Of a DNA stretch of 64,000 nucleotides, positions 1 through 6,829 are shown one piece after another. Each line of letters begins with the position of its first letter. The stretch's first letter is position 1. Source of the DNA: Flavobacteriaceae bacterium UBA3339 (GTDB taxonomy: Bacteria > Bacteroidota > Bacteroidia > Flavobacteriales > Flavobacteriaceae); the NCBI GenBank assembly GCA_002360925.1, contig DERN01000011.1, forward strand, positions 534,630 through 598,629. The letters run 5' to 3'. A program made the position numbers and the translations under genes. The notes under the pieces were generated by a model that was given only the letters and a program-made list of their open reading frames with translations, searched no databases and had not been told where the DNA came from.

Positions 1-492
1 GGTATGCCAATGGGACCTGATGCAATGAGTATTGGAGGAAGTATTGGAGCCAGTGGAGGAATTGTTAATTTTAATTTCATACTCTCGTTAGCAGCAACAG
101 GAAATAATGTAGCATTAGTTTACGGATTTGATTACGGAATAGGCGAATTTACAAAACCTGGATTTAGTGCAGGTATCACTCTAAATGCTCATAATTCGTT
201 TGGAGGTAGTACAGATATATTAAGTGAGCTAGGAGGAGAAGATTTATCATATTCATTAGGTTACGGAGTTAAAGGTAGTTATGGAGTTAGTTCTAGAACT
301 ATAGGAAATAAAACTATGCATGCAGAACGTGGAGCTAAAACCTATGGAGTTGGATTAGGTTATGGTGGAGGGGTTTCGAAATCTAATACAAATGTTTATA
401 AATTTAGTAATCTAAGAAAAGATATGTCACAAGGGGTATCTAGAATTCAAAATACCGTATTGCAAGCAATAACCCAACCAAAAATGTTTTAA
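1..492 (+). CDS. C-terminal end of a probable polymorphic toxin / RHS-type protein (5' truncated by window edge)
   Basis: The frame is open from the first base, so the visible 162 residues after the first ATG are probably only the tail of a longer protein. The tail is rich in Gly, Ser and aromatic residues in an alternating beta-strand-like pattern (for example GGSIGASGGIVNFNF and YGVGLGYGGGV). No catalytic motif is recognised. The stop is followed 3 bases later by the start of a small lipoprotein gene, and further toxin/immunity-like debris lies downstream. That layout, a variable C-terminal module followed by small orphan genes, is typical of polymorphic toxin loci (RHS or similar). The toxin reading is inference from layout; a toxin_23-type domain is possible but was not verified. 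Confidence 0.5.
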   Translation, partial: GMPMGPDAMSIGGSIGASGGIVNFNFILSLAATGNNVALVYGFDYGIGEFTKPGFSAGITLNAHNSFGGSTDILSELGGEDLSYSLGYGVKGSYGVSSRTIGNKTMHAERGAKTYGVGLGYGGGVSKSNTNVYKFSNLRKDMSQGVSRIQNTVLQAITQPKMF

Positions 493-495
493 ACA

Positions 496-837
496 ATGAA
501 AAAAATAATCTTTATCATTAGCTCTCTTTTTATATTTATATCCTGCAAAACAGATTGTGAATGGCATGCAAATGGATTAAGAAATGAAGAATGTTTAATA
601 ATTGTGGATGAATTATCACCCGAAACCACTACTACAATGTCAATAAAAGGTATTAGCATAGTAGATGGTAAACACACTGTTTCCTCTGAAAATCAAAGAT
701 GGTGGTATATCTACAGAGATCAGATTGAACGTGGAGATACCATTATTAAAAGAAAAGGAGAGTTAACTTTTAATATCCATAAAAAAGATACAATTCTATC
801 TTATAATTGGGAATGTGAAGGTAAAGTATACCAATAA
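496..837 (+). CDS. small lipoprotein, candidate immunity protein
   Basis: This 113-residue protein starts with a lipoprotein signal peptide (MKKIIFIISSLFIFISC, lipobox FISC at residues 14-17) and should be lipid-anchored in the envelope. The mature part is charged, with two Trp-rich stretches (RWWYIYRD, YNWECEG) and several Cys, and belongs to no family I recognise. The ATG lies 3 bases after the stop of the preceding toxin-like tail, so the two are probably translationally coupled. That position is typical of an immunity gene, but only the synteny supports this. A lipoprotein of unrelated function cannot be excluded. Confidence 0.6.
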   Translation: MKKIIFIISSLFIFISCKTDCEWHANGLRNEECLIIVDELSPETTTTMSIKGISIVDGKHTVSSENQRWWYIYRDQIERGDTIIKRKGELTFNIHKKDTILSYNWECEGKVYQ

Positions 838-846
838 ATTTAATTT

Positions 847-1296
847 ATGAGAAAAGTAATATTAGTACTGGTTACTCTATCGTTTTTGTATTCTTGCAAT
901 AACTTAAGTGTACAACGAAAAAATACTACAACTGATAAAGTTGAAGGAGAAAAAGTAGTTAATACTTATTTTGAGAATGTTAAACTTGATAAGGGCGATG
1001 ATAATTTAAAACTATTTAGTAATTTATTTTTTGAAAAAATATCAAAAGAAGAGTTTAAGAAACAAAGTGGTATTGTCGATATTAAGCTAGGAAAAGTTAT
1101 TGATAAAAAACTTTTAAAGTGGGAAACAAATATAGTTGATGGAACTAACTCTAAATCAGAGTATTTATTTATATATAATGTAACGAGAGAAAACTATAAT
1201 TCGAAAGAAACATTTTACCTTATTAAAGAAGCAACAGATTCAATTAAAATCTATTCATATCAAGTGGAATCTGAAGGCTTGTTAAAAGAGTTATAA
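847..1296 (+). CDS. hypothetical lipoprotein
   Basis: The protein has 149 residues with an N-terminal lipoprotein signal (MRKVILVLVTLSFLYSC, lipobox LYSC). The mature region is Lys- and Asn-rich and has no recognisable domain. The gene starts 9 bases after the preceding lipoprotein gene and on the same strand, so they likely share one transcript. It may be a second immunity or accessory protein of the upstream toxin-like locus. Its reading frame ends cleanly, but the following 70 codons are open in another frame without a start, which suggests that recombination joined unrelated tails here. Confidence 0.6.
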   Translation: MRKVILVLVTLSFLYSCNNLSVQRKNTTTDKVEGEKVVNTYFENVKLDKGDDNLKLFSNLFFEKISKEEFKKQSGIVDIKLGKVIDKKLLKWETNIVDGTNSKSEYLFIYNVTRENYNSKETFYLIKEATDSIKIYSYQVESEGLLKEL

Positions 1297-1519
1297 AGAA
1301 GCCCAAAAAGATTATTGTAGAGGTTTATTTAATAAAATATTTTATAGTTACTATACTATTATTGATTTAGTTAGGTTCGGCTTTTATAAGGACGTAGCAG
1401 GTAATACACCAGACATGTTATTGATGGAATTTGTAATGCTTACAAACTCTGGATTTTTAAGCTTTAATTTTAAATTGTTTAATAATAAAGACGAACACGA
1501 GATTACAGGTAAGTTATAA
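1297..1519 (+). pseudogene. start-less coding remnant, origin unknown
   Basis: Reading from just after the lipoprotein stop, one frame stays open for about 70 codons and ends at the TAA at 1517-1519. It encodes a plausible protein-like sequence (including DLVRFGFYKDVAGNTPDMLL and KLFNNKDEHEITGKL). There is no ATG near its beginning, and the frame is closed upstream by a stop inside the lipoprotein gene. It looks like the 3' fragment of a deleted gene. I do not recognise the family; the position suggests a displaced toxin or immunity tail. Confidence 0.4.
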
Positions 1520-1545
1520 TAATTCTATTCAGTTAGAATTTGTTT

Positions 1546-1577
1546 AAAAGAAAGAGATTTCAAACCTCTTTTCTTTA
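1546..1577 (+). terminator. weak rho-independent terminator candidate
   Basis: AAAGAAAGAG and CTCTTTTCTTT form an imperfect, AT-rich stem around a short loop and are followed by TATTTAA. It lies just after the end of the upstream coding remnant, where a transcript end would be expected. The stem has a bulge and no strong T-run. Confidence 0.35.
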
Positions 1578-1589
1578 TTTAATACAAAC

Positions 1590-2212
1590 TTTACAATGAG
1601 TATACTATCGGAAAAGAATTATCTTTTACTTTTAAAGTTATATTGCGGATAATTATGATGGGCCATTAAGAAGTCTTCCAGAAGGAGATAAGTTAACAAC
1701 TACAATTAAAATTTCTTCAAGTAAAAATAGTGCTGGAGAACTAACAGGATTAAACGCTACAAAAACTACTGTAATTGGAGAAACTTTTGGTATTTCATTT
1801 TTAAAAGGTAGGGATTATTATCCTGGAGAAGATGGAAGTAATAATTATTTTACAAAATCCGGAATGTCTATAAACTTCGAGCAACATGCAAATGTTCCAT
1901 CTATTGAGAAAAAAGGATTGAAATCTATGGGGGTATAAGATTGTAGATGTAGCACAAAAATTAAATATTAGTTTTGATAAAGGAAGTAGAAATTTATCAG
2001 TAAACCCATATCCTAATATTTTTCCATCAGCAACTTTAAAACTAAATAATACAAATACCACGCTGATGAATTATAAACAACCATCATTCATAGGTACGCA
2101 TACAGCACCAGTTACAGGTTATTCGCCACCAGCAATGGGAGAAGGACGTACAGGTGGAAGAGCAATGCGCAACTTCTCATATTATCCATCTGTATTTCAT
2201 AAACGTAATTGA
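1590..2212 (+). pseudogene. decayed C-terminal module of a secreted/toxin-like protein with two frameshifts
   Basis: A conceptual protein can be read through this stretch if two frame changes are allowed. One is near 1637-1645 (after YTIGKELSFTFK) and one is at the run of five G at 1929-1933. After the first change the frame reads DGPLRSLPEGDKLTTTIK and continues to GLKSMG, where TAA stops it. Removing one G would restore YKIVDVAQKLNISFDKGSRN and then GTHTAPVTGYSPPAMGEG, ending at TGA 2210-2212. No start codon is visible. The frame-restored tail ends directly on a small membrane-protein gene, as toxin-immunity pairs do. The family is not recognised. Confidence 0.5.
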
Positions 2213-2214
2213 TT

Positions 2215-2619
2215 ATGCTTAAACTAAAATTCCTAAACGTAGTACTTTACATATTTATAAAGTATTTTATTATATTTCTTTTATTTATGATAAAGGACAA
2301 CAGTTTCAAATTATTAGAATTAAATAACATAAGAAATGGGCGGGACTTATTTTATTATTTATGGATTGTTTTATTTTTTCCAGTTATTGATGTTATATTG
2401 TTCTCGGTTCCTTTATATTACTGCCTTAGAACAAAGAATAAAATATATTTTACCGTAAGTTTACTAGCTATATTTAGTATTGAATATTTAATGAATATTT
2501 ATTTTACATCTCAAAAATTGTTTGATATTAATGTTTTTCTGAAAGTTATAATAGGGCTAATTCTCTTCTTTATATTCTTTTATAAGAATATGTTTAATAA
2601 ATTCAAACTAAAGTTATAA
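2215..2619 (+). CDS. small integral membrane protein, candidate immunity protein
   Basis: The protein has about 134 residues and is strongly hydrophobic, with about four predicted membrane helices (near residues 7-27, 46-66, 75-92 and 105-125) and Lys-rich ends. I chose the ATG at 2215; an in-frame TTG at 2209 overlaps the stop of the preceding decayed module. The immediate junction with that module suggests an orphan immunity protein that outlived its toxin, because four-helix inner-membrane proteins often serve as immunity proteins for pore-forming or membrane toxins. This role is inference. No Pfam family is recognised. A terminator follows. Confidence 0.55.
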   Translation: MLKLKFLNVVLYIFIKYFIIFLLFMIKDNSFKLLELNNIRNGRDLFYYLWIVLFFPVIDVILFSVPLYYCLRTKNKIYFTVSLLAIFSIEYLMNIYFTSQKLFDINVFLKVIIGLILFFIFFYKNMFNKFKLKL

Positions 2620-2620
2620 C

Positions 2621-2658
2621 AACAAAGCCTCTTTACAGTAAAGTATTGAGGCTTTGTT
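2621..2658 (+). terminator. rho-independent terminator
   Basis: AACAAAGCCTC (2621-2631) pairs perfectly with GAGGCTTTGTT (2648-2658) around a 16-base loop, immediately after the stop of the small membrane protein. Confidence 0.75.
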
Positions 2659-2832
2659 ATGTTTAAAAGTTAGTAAAAGCTCTGTAAAAATGAGGGTAAA
2701 TTATAGCAAGAGGATACGGGGGATTTTCTCTCCGTATTTATAAACTGTTGTAAAAACAGTTGTTTAATTCACCTTGTTTTTTAAAATGTAAACATTATTG
2801 TATTATTATTTTTAAATATATTTTATTAGTTA
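2659..2832. other. intergenic stretch without a gene
   Basis: No credible coding frame is seen. Two small hairpin-forming palindromes occur (ATACGG...CCGTAT at about 2715-2740 and AACTGTT...AACAGTT at about 2744-2763). Their role is unknown. They could be relics of the insertion sequence whose transposase fragment follows. Confidence 0.4.
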
Positions 2833-3273
2833 TTGATTTTCAGTAAATTAAATGTATTGATTTTGTATCAAAAATCAATTAGATTTAGAGAAAAATTATC
2901 TTCCAGATATAAAGGTAATACTATAAGAAAAGAAACTAACAAAGTAATATGTTTTTCGGTCGGTAAAAGAACAAATCTTTTTAAAAAAGTAATCGACCAG
3001 ATTTACAATACTTCTCCAATAGCCATATTCATAGACAAATTAAGAAATTATAAAAGTTTAATTTCAACCTCGATTCACAAAACAGGTCGCTTTTTACCAA
3101 TCGAAAACTTAGCTTTAAGAACACATTTAAAAAGACTCAACCGTAAAACAATCTACTTCAGTAAAAGGGAAGTTTTCGGAAGCTATATTAAGAATATATT
3201 TTTGGGAGTATTTAGATTTTTCATAGAAAAGCAAATGTTTATAAAATTTTTCACAATTACTTGTAGCACCTAA
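2833..3273 (+). pseudogene. IS1-family transposase, C-terminal fragment
   Basis: The translated frame matches the C-terminal half of Bacteroidota IS1-family transposases. It contains FSVGKRT, a DKLRNYK segment, and the conserved block ENLALRTHLKRLNRKTIYFSK, which in intact elements follows the catalytic core with the last acidic residue near IER (here IEN). The N-terminal zinc/HTH region and the first catalytic Asp are missing, and only a TTG could serve as start. I saw no clear terminal inverted repeats or target duplication. This is a dead remnant, consistent with recombination having shaped the toxin debris on its left. Confidence 0.7.
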
Positions 3274-3291
3274 ATTAGCACCCGAAAAACA

Positions 3292-3327
3292 AAACCCTCT
3301 TAAATATTAGTATTTAAGAGGGTTTTT
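3292..3327. terminator. bidirectional terminator hairpin
   Basis: AAACCCTCTTAAATA (3292-3306) pairs with TATTTAAGAGGGTTT followed by T residues. It sits between the IS1 fragment (plus) and the 3' end of tRNA-Ser (minus), so it can end transcription from the tRNA side as well. Confidence 0.75.
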
Positions 3328-3329
3328 AG

Positions 3330-3416
3330 CAGAGAGGAAGGGATTCGAACCCTCGATGCAGTTACCCACATACAAACTTTCCAGGCTTGCTCCTTCAACC
3401 ACTCGGACACCTCTCT
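3330..3416 (-). tRNA. tRNA-Ser(GGA)
   Basis: On the minus strand the 7-bp acceptor stem AGAGAGG/CCTCTCT, the D-arm (GTGGTTGAAGG), the anticodon stem-loop CAAGC-CTGGAAA-GTTTG with anticodon GGA, a long variable arm and the T-arm GGTTCGAATCC are all present. The length of 87 bases and the class II variable arm fit tRNA-Ser. It lies next to accessory DNA, where tRNA genes often mark integration sites, but no integrase or duplicated tRNA end was seen. Confidence 0.93.
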
Positions 3417-3541
3417 TTTTGGGTTTGCTAAATTAATTCAAATTTTATTGAAAAGCTAATTCAATAAAGACACCTTAAATGCTTGTTATCTACTTTCTCA
3501 TGTTCTATTAAAATTCATAAAACAATTCTGTGAAACTAAAA

Positions 3542-3575
3542 AAGCGCACTTCTTATAATTATAAGAAGTGCGCTT
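3542..3575 (-). terminator. rho-independent terminator of the cobalamin-regulated operon
   Basis: AAGCGCACTTCTTATA and its perfect complement form a 16-bp stem with a 2-base loop. On the minus strand it is followed by a T-run (plus-strand AAAAA at 3537-3541), 28 bases downstream of the stop at 3604. Confidence 0.85.
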
Positions 3576-3603
3576 AGGTGAAAAATACAAATGGATTTTT
3601 TAT

Positions 3604-4860
3604 TTATTTTTTAACAAACTTAGTAGATGCTGTTCCTTTAACTGTTAGGACTTCCAATAAATAAATTCCTGCAGGAAGCGAAGCTACATTTAATGCAGAA
3701 GAAGCGTCTTGAATTAATTTTCTTCCTTGCATATTATAAACCGTTACCTGTTTAATTGTTTCGTTTACTTGAATATTCAACATTTCTGTTGTTGGATTAG
3801 GATAAACCGAAACAGACACTATTGTTGGTTTATTTGTTGATAGATTCGTTTGTGCAGATTTGTAAAAATGATTCGGCGTAACCCCAACTGTATAAGTATG
3901 CGATAAAGTTCCGTTTTGGGTAGAATAAACATAAGCACTTCCTGAACTTACGAAATTCTTAGCATCGGCAATGTAAACAAATCCATCAATTACATTCATT
4001 CCATACATTCCCATAAAATTAGTTATACCTGTTGAAATAAATGCAGTGCTATCAAAAGTATTCGTTGCAATTTCGTATCTATACACATCTGCAAGAGAGG
4101 ACATATATAAATAATTTCCATCTGTATCCATATGAAATGCTTTAATAGTAGCCGGAACAGCAATTGTACTTGAAACAGTATCTGTAACTAAATCAATTTT
4201 ATATATAGATGCAGTACCAGTTCCCCAAGGTTGAACTCCACACAAAACGTATAAATCATTTCCGATTACTTTTAATTCTGAAGGAGTTGAAGCCACCTGT
4301 ATTTCATCTAATTGTTGCGTTGCAATATCATATACCGAAATAATATCGGCATCTTCATGCGCAATATATAACTTACCATTAACCTCAATAATCTTTTCAG
4401 CTCCGTTCGAGATCGTAATCGTGTTTTCTAATGTATTAGTTGTTAAATCAATAACAGCCAAATAACCTCCTGTAGTTGTAGATCCCTTGCATGTAACATA
4501 GGCTTTATCGTTATAAACCGCCGAATATCTTGGGTTTACTAAACCTGTTGAAACAGATGCAATGTGTTGAAAAGTTCTGTTATTTACAATCTTTACTTCA
4601 TTCGATATATTTAAAACAACTACAGCTATGTCTTTATACATCGTAAGACTTTGCCCTGTATCTCCTAACGACATTCCTGGATTTGTTAAACCATAAACAT
4701 TGTTTGTTACTACGTTAGTAGTTGATATAAAAGAAACTGTGGAATTTACGGATCCTGCCCCGCCTTCATTTAAAACGAGTACTCCATCTAAATATTCTGT
4801 CTGAGAAAACCCAAAAAGATTGCATAACACAAAGGCTATTAAAAAAGTAATTTTTTTCAT
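3604..4860 (-). CDS. T9SS-exported DUF5074/BtuG-like beta-propeller protein
   Basis: This 418-residue protein has a signal peptide (residues 1-19, ending GFSQ), a YncE-like beta-propeller (about 22-340) and a T9SS type A sorting domain (about 350-418, starting VSVYPNPT and ending KFVKK). The propeller begins GVLVLNEGGAG and contains LGDTGQSLTMY and repeated ydIAT-type blade motifs, as in DUF5074 proteins. That family includes BtuG, the high-affinity surface cobalamin-binding partner of BtuB in Bacteroides. BtuG is a lipoprotein, whereas this one would be delivered by T9SS. It is the second gene of a unit headed by a cobalamin riboswitch, which supports a corrinoid-binding role. No TonB-dependent BtuB is adjacent. 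Binding itself is inferred. Confidence 0.8.
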   Translation of the reverse strand: MKKITFLIAFVLCNLFGFSQTEYLDGVLVLNEGGAGSVNSTVSFISTTNVVTNNVYGLTNPGMSLGDTGQSLTMYKDIAVVVLNISNEVKIVNNRTFQHIASVSTGLVNPRYSAVYNDKAYVTCKGSTTTGGYLAVIDLTTNTLENTITISNGAEKIIEVNGKLYIAHEDADIISVYDIATQQLDEIQVASTPSELKVIGNDLYVLCGVQPWGTGTASIYKIDLVTDTVSSTIAVPATIKAFHMDTDGNYLYMSSLADVYRYEIATNTFDSTAFISTGITNFMGMYGMNVIDGFVYIADAKNFVSSGSAYVYSTQNGTLSHTYTVGVTPNHFYKSAQTNLSTNKPTIVSVSVYPNPTTEMLNIQVNETIKQVTVYNMQGRKLIQDASSALNVASLPAGIYLLEVLTVKGTASTKFVKK

Positions 4861-4883
4861 GTGATTTATTTATTAAAGTTAAA

Positions 4884-4928
4884 ACTCTAGAAGGAAATCA
4901 ATTAGTCAATTCAATCTCTTCCTAGAGT
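4884..4928 (-). terminator. intercistronic hairpin / possible attenuator
   Basis: ACTCTAG-AAGGAA pairs with TTCC-TAGAGT across the gap between the two T9SS genes. On the minus strand it is followed by TTTTAA. It may reduce read-through into the propeller gene or protect the 3' end of the upstream message. A T-rich stretch on the plus side makes it look bidirectional. Confidence 0.5.
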
Positions 4929-4940
4929 GATTTTTATATG

Positions 4941-6062
4941 TTACTTCTTGATAAACTTAACCGAAGAAGTGCCATTTGTAGTTTGCAATTCCACTAAATA
5001 GACCCCTGAAGAAAGGGATGTAATGTTTAAAACGGAAGAAGCTTCTTGAATTAACTTTCTTCCTTGCATGTTATAAACTGTTACTTGTTTAATTGTTTCA
5101 TTTGTTTGAATATTCAACACATCATTCGCTGGATTGGGATAAACAGAAAAATCAACAGTTGTAATTTTTCCTACAGAAAGCGAAGATGTAATTTCTTGTG
5201 GAGTAAAAGGCCTTCTAGAACCAATACTTAATCCTAACCATTCGTTATTAGTAAGAGAGGTTTGTGAAAAGTTGTTTTCGGTTTTCCAATTAGAAAGATC
5301 TGTCCCTTTATATGTTTTCCATGTATTATTCGCTGTTGCTGTTTCAGTTTTAGAACCAATAGTTACTGACGATAGAACATTCGTATTCATCACATAATCA
5401 AAACCTGTTACTTCTGTTGCAATAAGATCTAAAGCGTCTTCGGCAGTAATAGTTCCATTATATTTAATTCCGAAAACATATGAATCGGCAACATTAGCTG
5501 TATCGGTTCCGAAATCAATAACAATTAAACTTTGATTTGCTCCTGTTCCTAACCAAGTCGTAATATCATTCTTACTATACCATTGCGAACTGTACGCGGG
5601 AATTGGAGTTGCAGGATGCGCAACACTCGGATTAGTCCATCCCCAAGAAACTCCATACCATCCATTATCTTGTAATGACATTCCTATTCCTGCATTTTGA
5701 CTCATATTAGATGCCGAAGAACCATTCCAAATACTCCAATCATCATAAGGCATATTATCAGAATCGTGATCATTAAATTGTACTGCGTCTAAATAAGTTC
5801 CATTAGAAGAAGCAAAGTAAGAGAAGTTAGGTTCAACAGCCTGAATCTCTGTTAAGATATCAACCATCTTCTTATTATCTACAGTATTAAAACGATATCC
5901 CCAAGCGTATGAACGATCATCGGTTCCGTCTTTAAAGTCAACTACTAAATAAGCAGTCTGGTTTCCAGTTCCTACATAAAACTTTACATCGTTTGCGGTA
6001 AACTGAGCAAAAATAAATTGCGTAAAAAACAATAAGAATCCTAAAGTAATTCTTTTCATCAT
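4941..6062 (-). CDS. T9SS-exported protein with two tandem copies of a GYRF/GIKY domain, riboswitch-controlled
   Basis: The 373-residue protein has a signal peptide (1-19, ending IFAQ) and two related domains followed by a T9SS type A sorting domain (about 305-373, VYPNPANDVLN to KFIKK). Domain 1 (about 22-145) has VGTGNQTAYLVVDF, YAWGYRF and WYGVSWG. Domain 2 (about 165-290) repeats the pattern with LGTGANQSLIVIDF, YVFGIKY and WLGLSIG. I know the pattern from Bacteroidota surface proteins but cannot name a Pfam family. It is the first gene after the cobalamin riboswitch and precedes the BtuG-like gene, so a role in corrinoid capture at the surface is likely but unproven. Its sorting domain is nearly identical to that of the neighbour, suggesting duplication or gene conversion. 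Confidence 0.75.
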   Translation of the reverse strand: MMKRITLGFLLFFTQFIFAQFTANDVKFYVGTGNQTAYLVVDFKDGTDDRSYAWGYRFNTVDNKKMVDILTEIQAVEPNFSYFASSNGTYLDAVQFNDHDSDNMPYDDWSIWNGSSASNMSQNAGIGMSLQDNGWYGVSWGWTNPSVAHPATPIPAYSSQWYSKNDITTWLGTGANQSLIVIDFGTDTANVADSYVFGIKYNGTITAEDALDLIATEVTGFDYVMNTNVLSSVTIGSKTETATANNTWKTYKGTDLSNWKTENNFSQTSLTNNEWLGLSIGSRRPFTPQEITSSLSVGKITTVDFSVYPNPANDVLNIQTNETIKQVTVYNMQGRKLIQEASSVLNITSLSSGVYLVELQTTNGTSSVKFIKK

Positions 6063-6063
6063 A

Positions 6064-6095
6064 TAAAAAAATTAAAGTTTAACACCCGAAACTTT
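6064..6095 (-). terminator. putative expression-platform hairpin of the cobalamin riboswitch
   Basis: On the minus strand AAAGTTT and AAACTTT form a 7-bp stem around an 8-base loop, followed directly by AATTTTTTT and then the ATG of the first T9SS gene. It could be the conditional terminator or a structure that occludes translation start. The stem is short and AT-rich, so confidence is moderate. Confidence 0.4.
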
Positions 6096-6168
6096 AGGAA
6101 TAGATTGGATTATGAAAATAGTTTTAAAGAATTTCCACCACTTTTATTCCCGAAAGTTGAAAATGATT

Positions 6169-6325
6169 TGGCAGGTCTCCTGGCTTGCATCTTATCGTCG
6201 GTCTTCCCAGAATTTCCAGTGACAAAAAGTTAACGACAAGTTTAATAGCTTACAGTTGCGGGTACAGCTCAAGATTTGATAATATCTTACTTGATTCCCT
6301 TTTAAAGAACACGAATGTTCTACCA
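6169..6325 (-). ncRNA. cobalamin (B12) riboswitch aptamer
   Basis: Read on the minus strand the conserved aptamer elements occur in order: P1 5' side TGGTAG, AAAGGGAAT, GCTGTACCCGCAACTGTAAGC, GTCACTGG, GGGAAGACCGA, and the B12 box region GATGCAAGCCAGGAGACC ending with P1 3' side CTGCCA. TGGTAG and CTGCCA pair to close the element. A TAnnTTTG promoter lies just upstream. It precedes the two T9SS genes on the same strand, so these should be repressed when cobalamin is plentiful. This identification comes from conserved primary sequence and pairing. Confidence 0.93.
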
Positions 6326-6335
6326 TAAATCGATG

Positions 6336-6343
6336 CAAAGGTA
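6336..6343 (-). promoter_or_regulatory. -7 box TACCTTTG upstream of the cobalamin riboswitch
   Basis: TACCTTTG on the minus strand matches the Bacteroidota TAnnTTTG box and lies 11 bases before the start of the aptamer, the expected place for the transcription start of a riboswitch leader. Confidence 0.7.
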
Positions 6344-6361
6344 GTAATAATTCCCAAACAA

Positions 6362-6787
6362 CTATTCCAATATCAGGTGAATTGGAATTCTAAAACGTAC
6401 TCGTTCTCGTTTTTGGTTTATTTCTATAGGATGTAATTGTATTCTTTTAATAACTCGAATTGCTTCGGTATCGCAACTTTCGCAAACACCCTTTACAATT
6501 TGTACTTCGTGTACTTTTCCTGTTTTTTCAACAATAAACTCTGCCACAATCGTTCCGCTTATATCTTCGGCTAACGCTTCATACGGATATTCATAATTCG
6601 AAGCCACAAACATTCTTATATCTTGTCCGTTTATGGTTTTAAAATTTGTAATATCCATTTCATAACTTGTAGAATCTGTTTGCACAGCAGTTTTATTCAC
6701 TGTTTTAGGAATAGCAACAAGCTCTTCGGTCTGAGCGTTTGCAGAATGAAAAGTAAAAAAAGCACCGATATAAAGAATGATACGCAT
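6362..6787 (-). CDS. secreted protein with TonB C-terminal domain
   Basis: The 141-residue protein has an N-terminal signal-like segment (to about residue 19, SANAQ) and a TonB-C domain (about 60-140). The domain shows the usual arrangement YPYEALAEDISGTIVAEFIVEKTG, then KGVCESCDTEAIRVIK and the closing RFRIPIHL. Such small proteins in Bacteroidota lack the transmembrane anchor and Pro-rich spacer of true TonB, so it may be a periplasmic accessory rather than an energy transducer. It lies upstream of the cobalamin riboswitch on the same strand but is outside its control. The neighbourhood with a corrinoid-related operon is suggestive only. Confidence 0.75.
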   Translation of the reverse strand: MRIILYIGAFFTFHSANAQTEELVAIPKTVNKTAVQTDSTSYEMDITNFKTINGQDIRMFVASNYEYPYEALAEDISGTIVAEFIVEKTGKVHEVQIVKGVCESCDTEAIRVIKRIQLHPIEINQKRERVRFRIPIHLILE

Positions 6788-6829
6788 AAAGCAAATATAA
6801 AAAAAGATGCTTTTTAAGCATCTTTAAAT

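Noticed and set aside
1801..2061. 86-codon ORF on the minus strand
   Set aside because: It is opposite the decayed plus-strand module, has no promoter and no recognisable sequence; it is a shadow frame.
2833..3273. Complete novel gene starting with TTG
   Set aside because: The protein matches only the C-terminal part of IS1 transposases, so it is a truncated remnant rather than a new gene.
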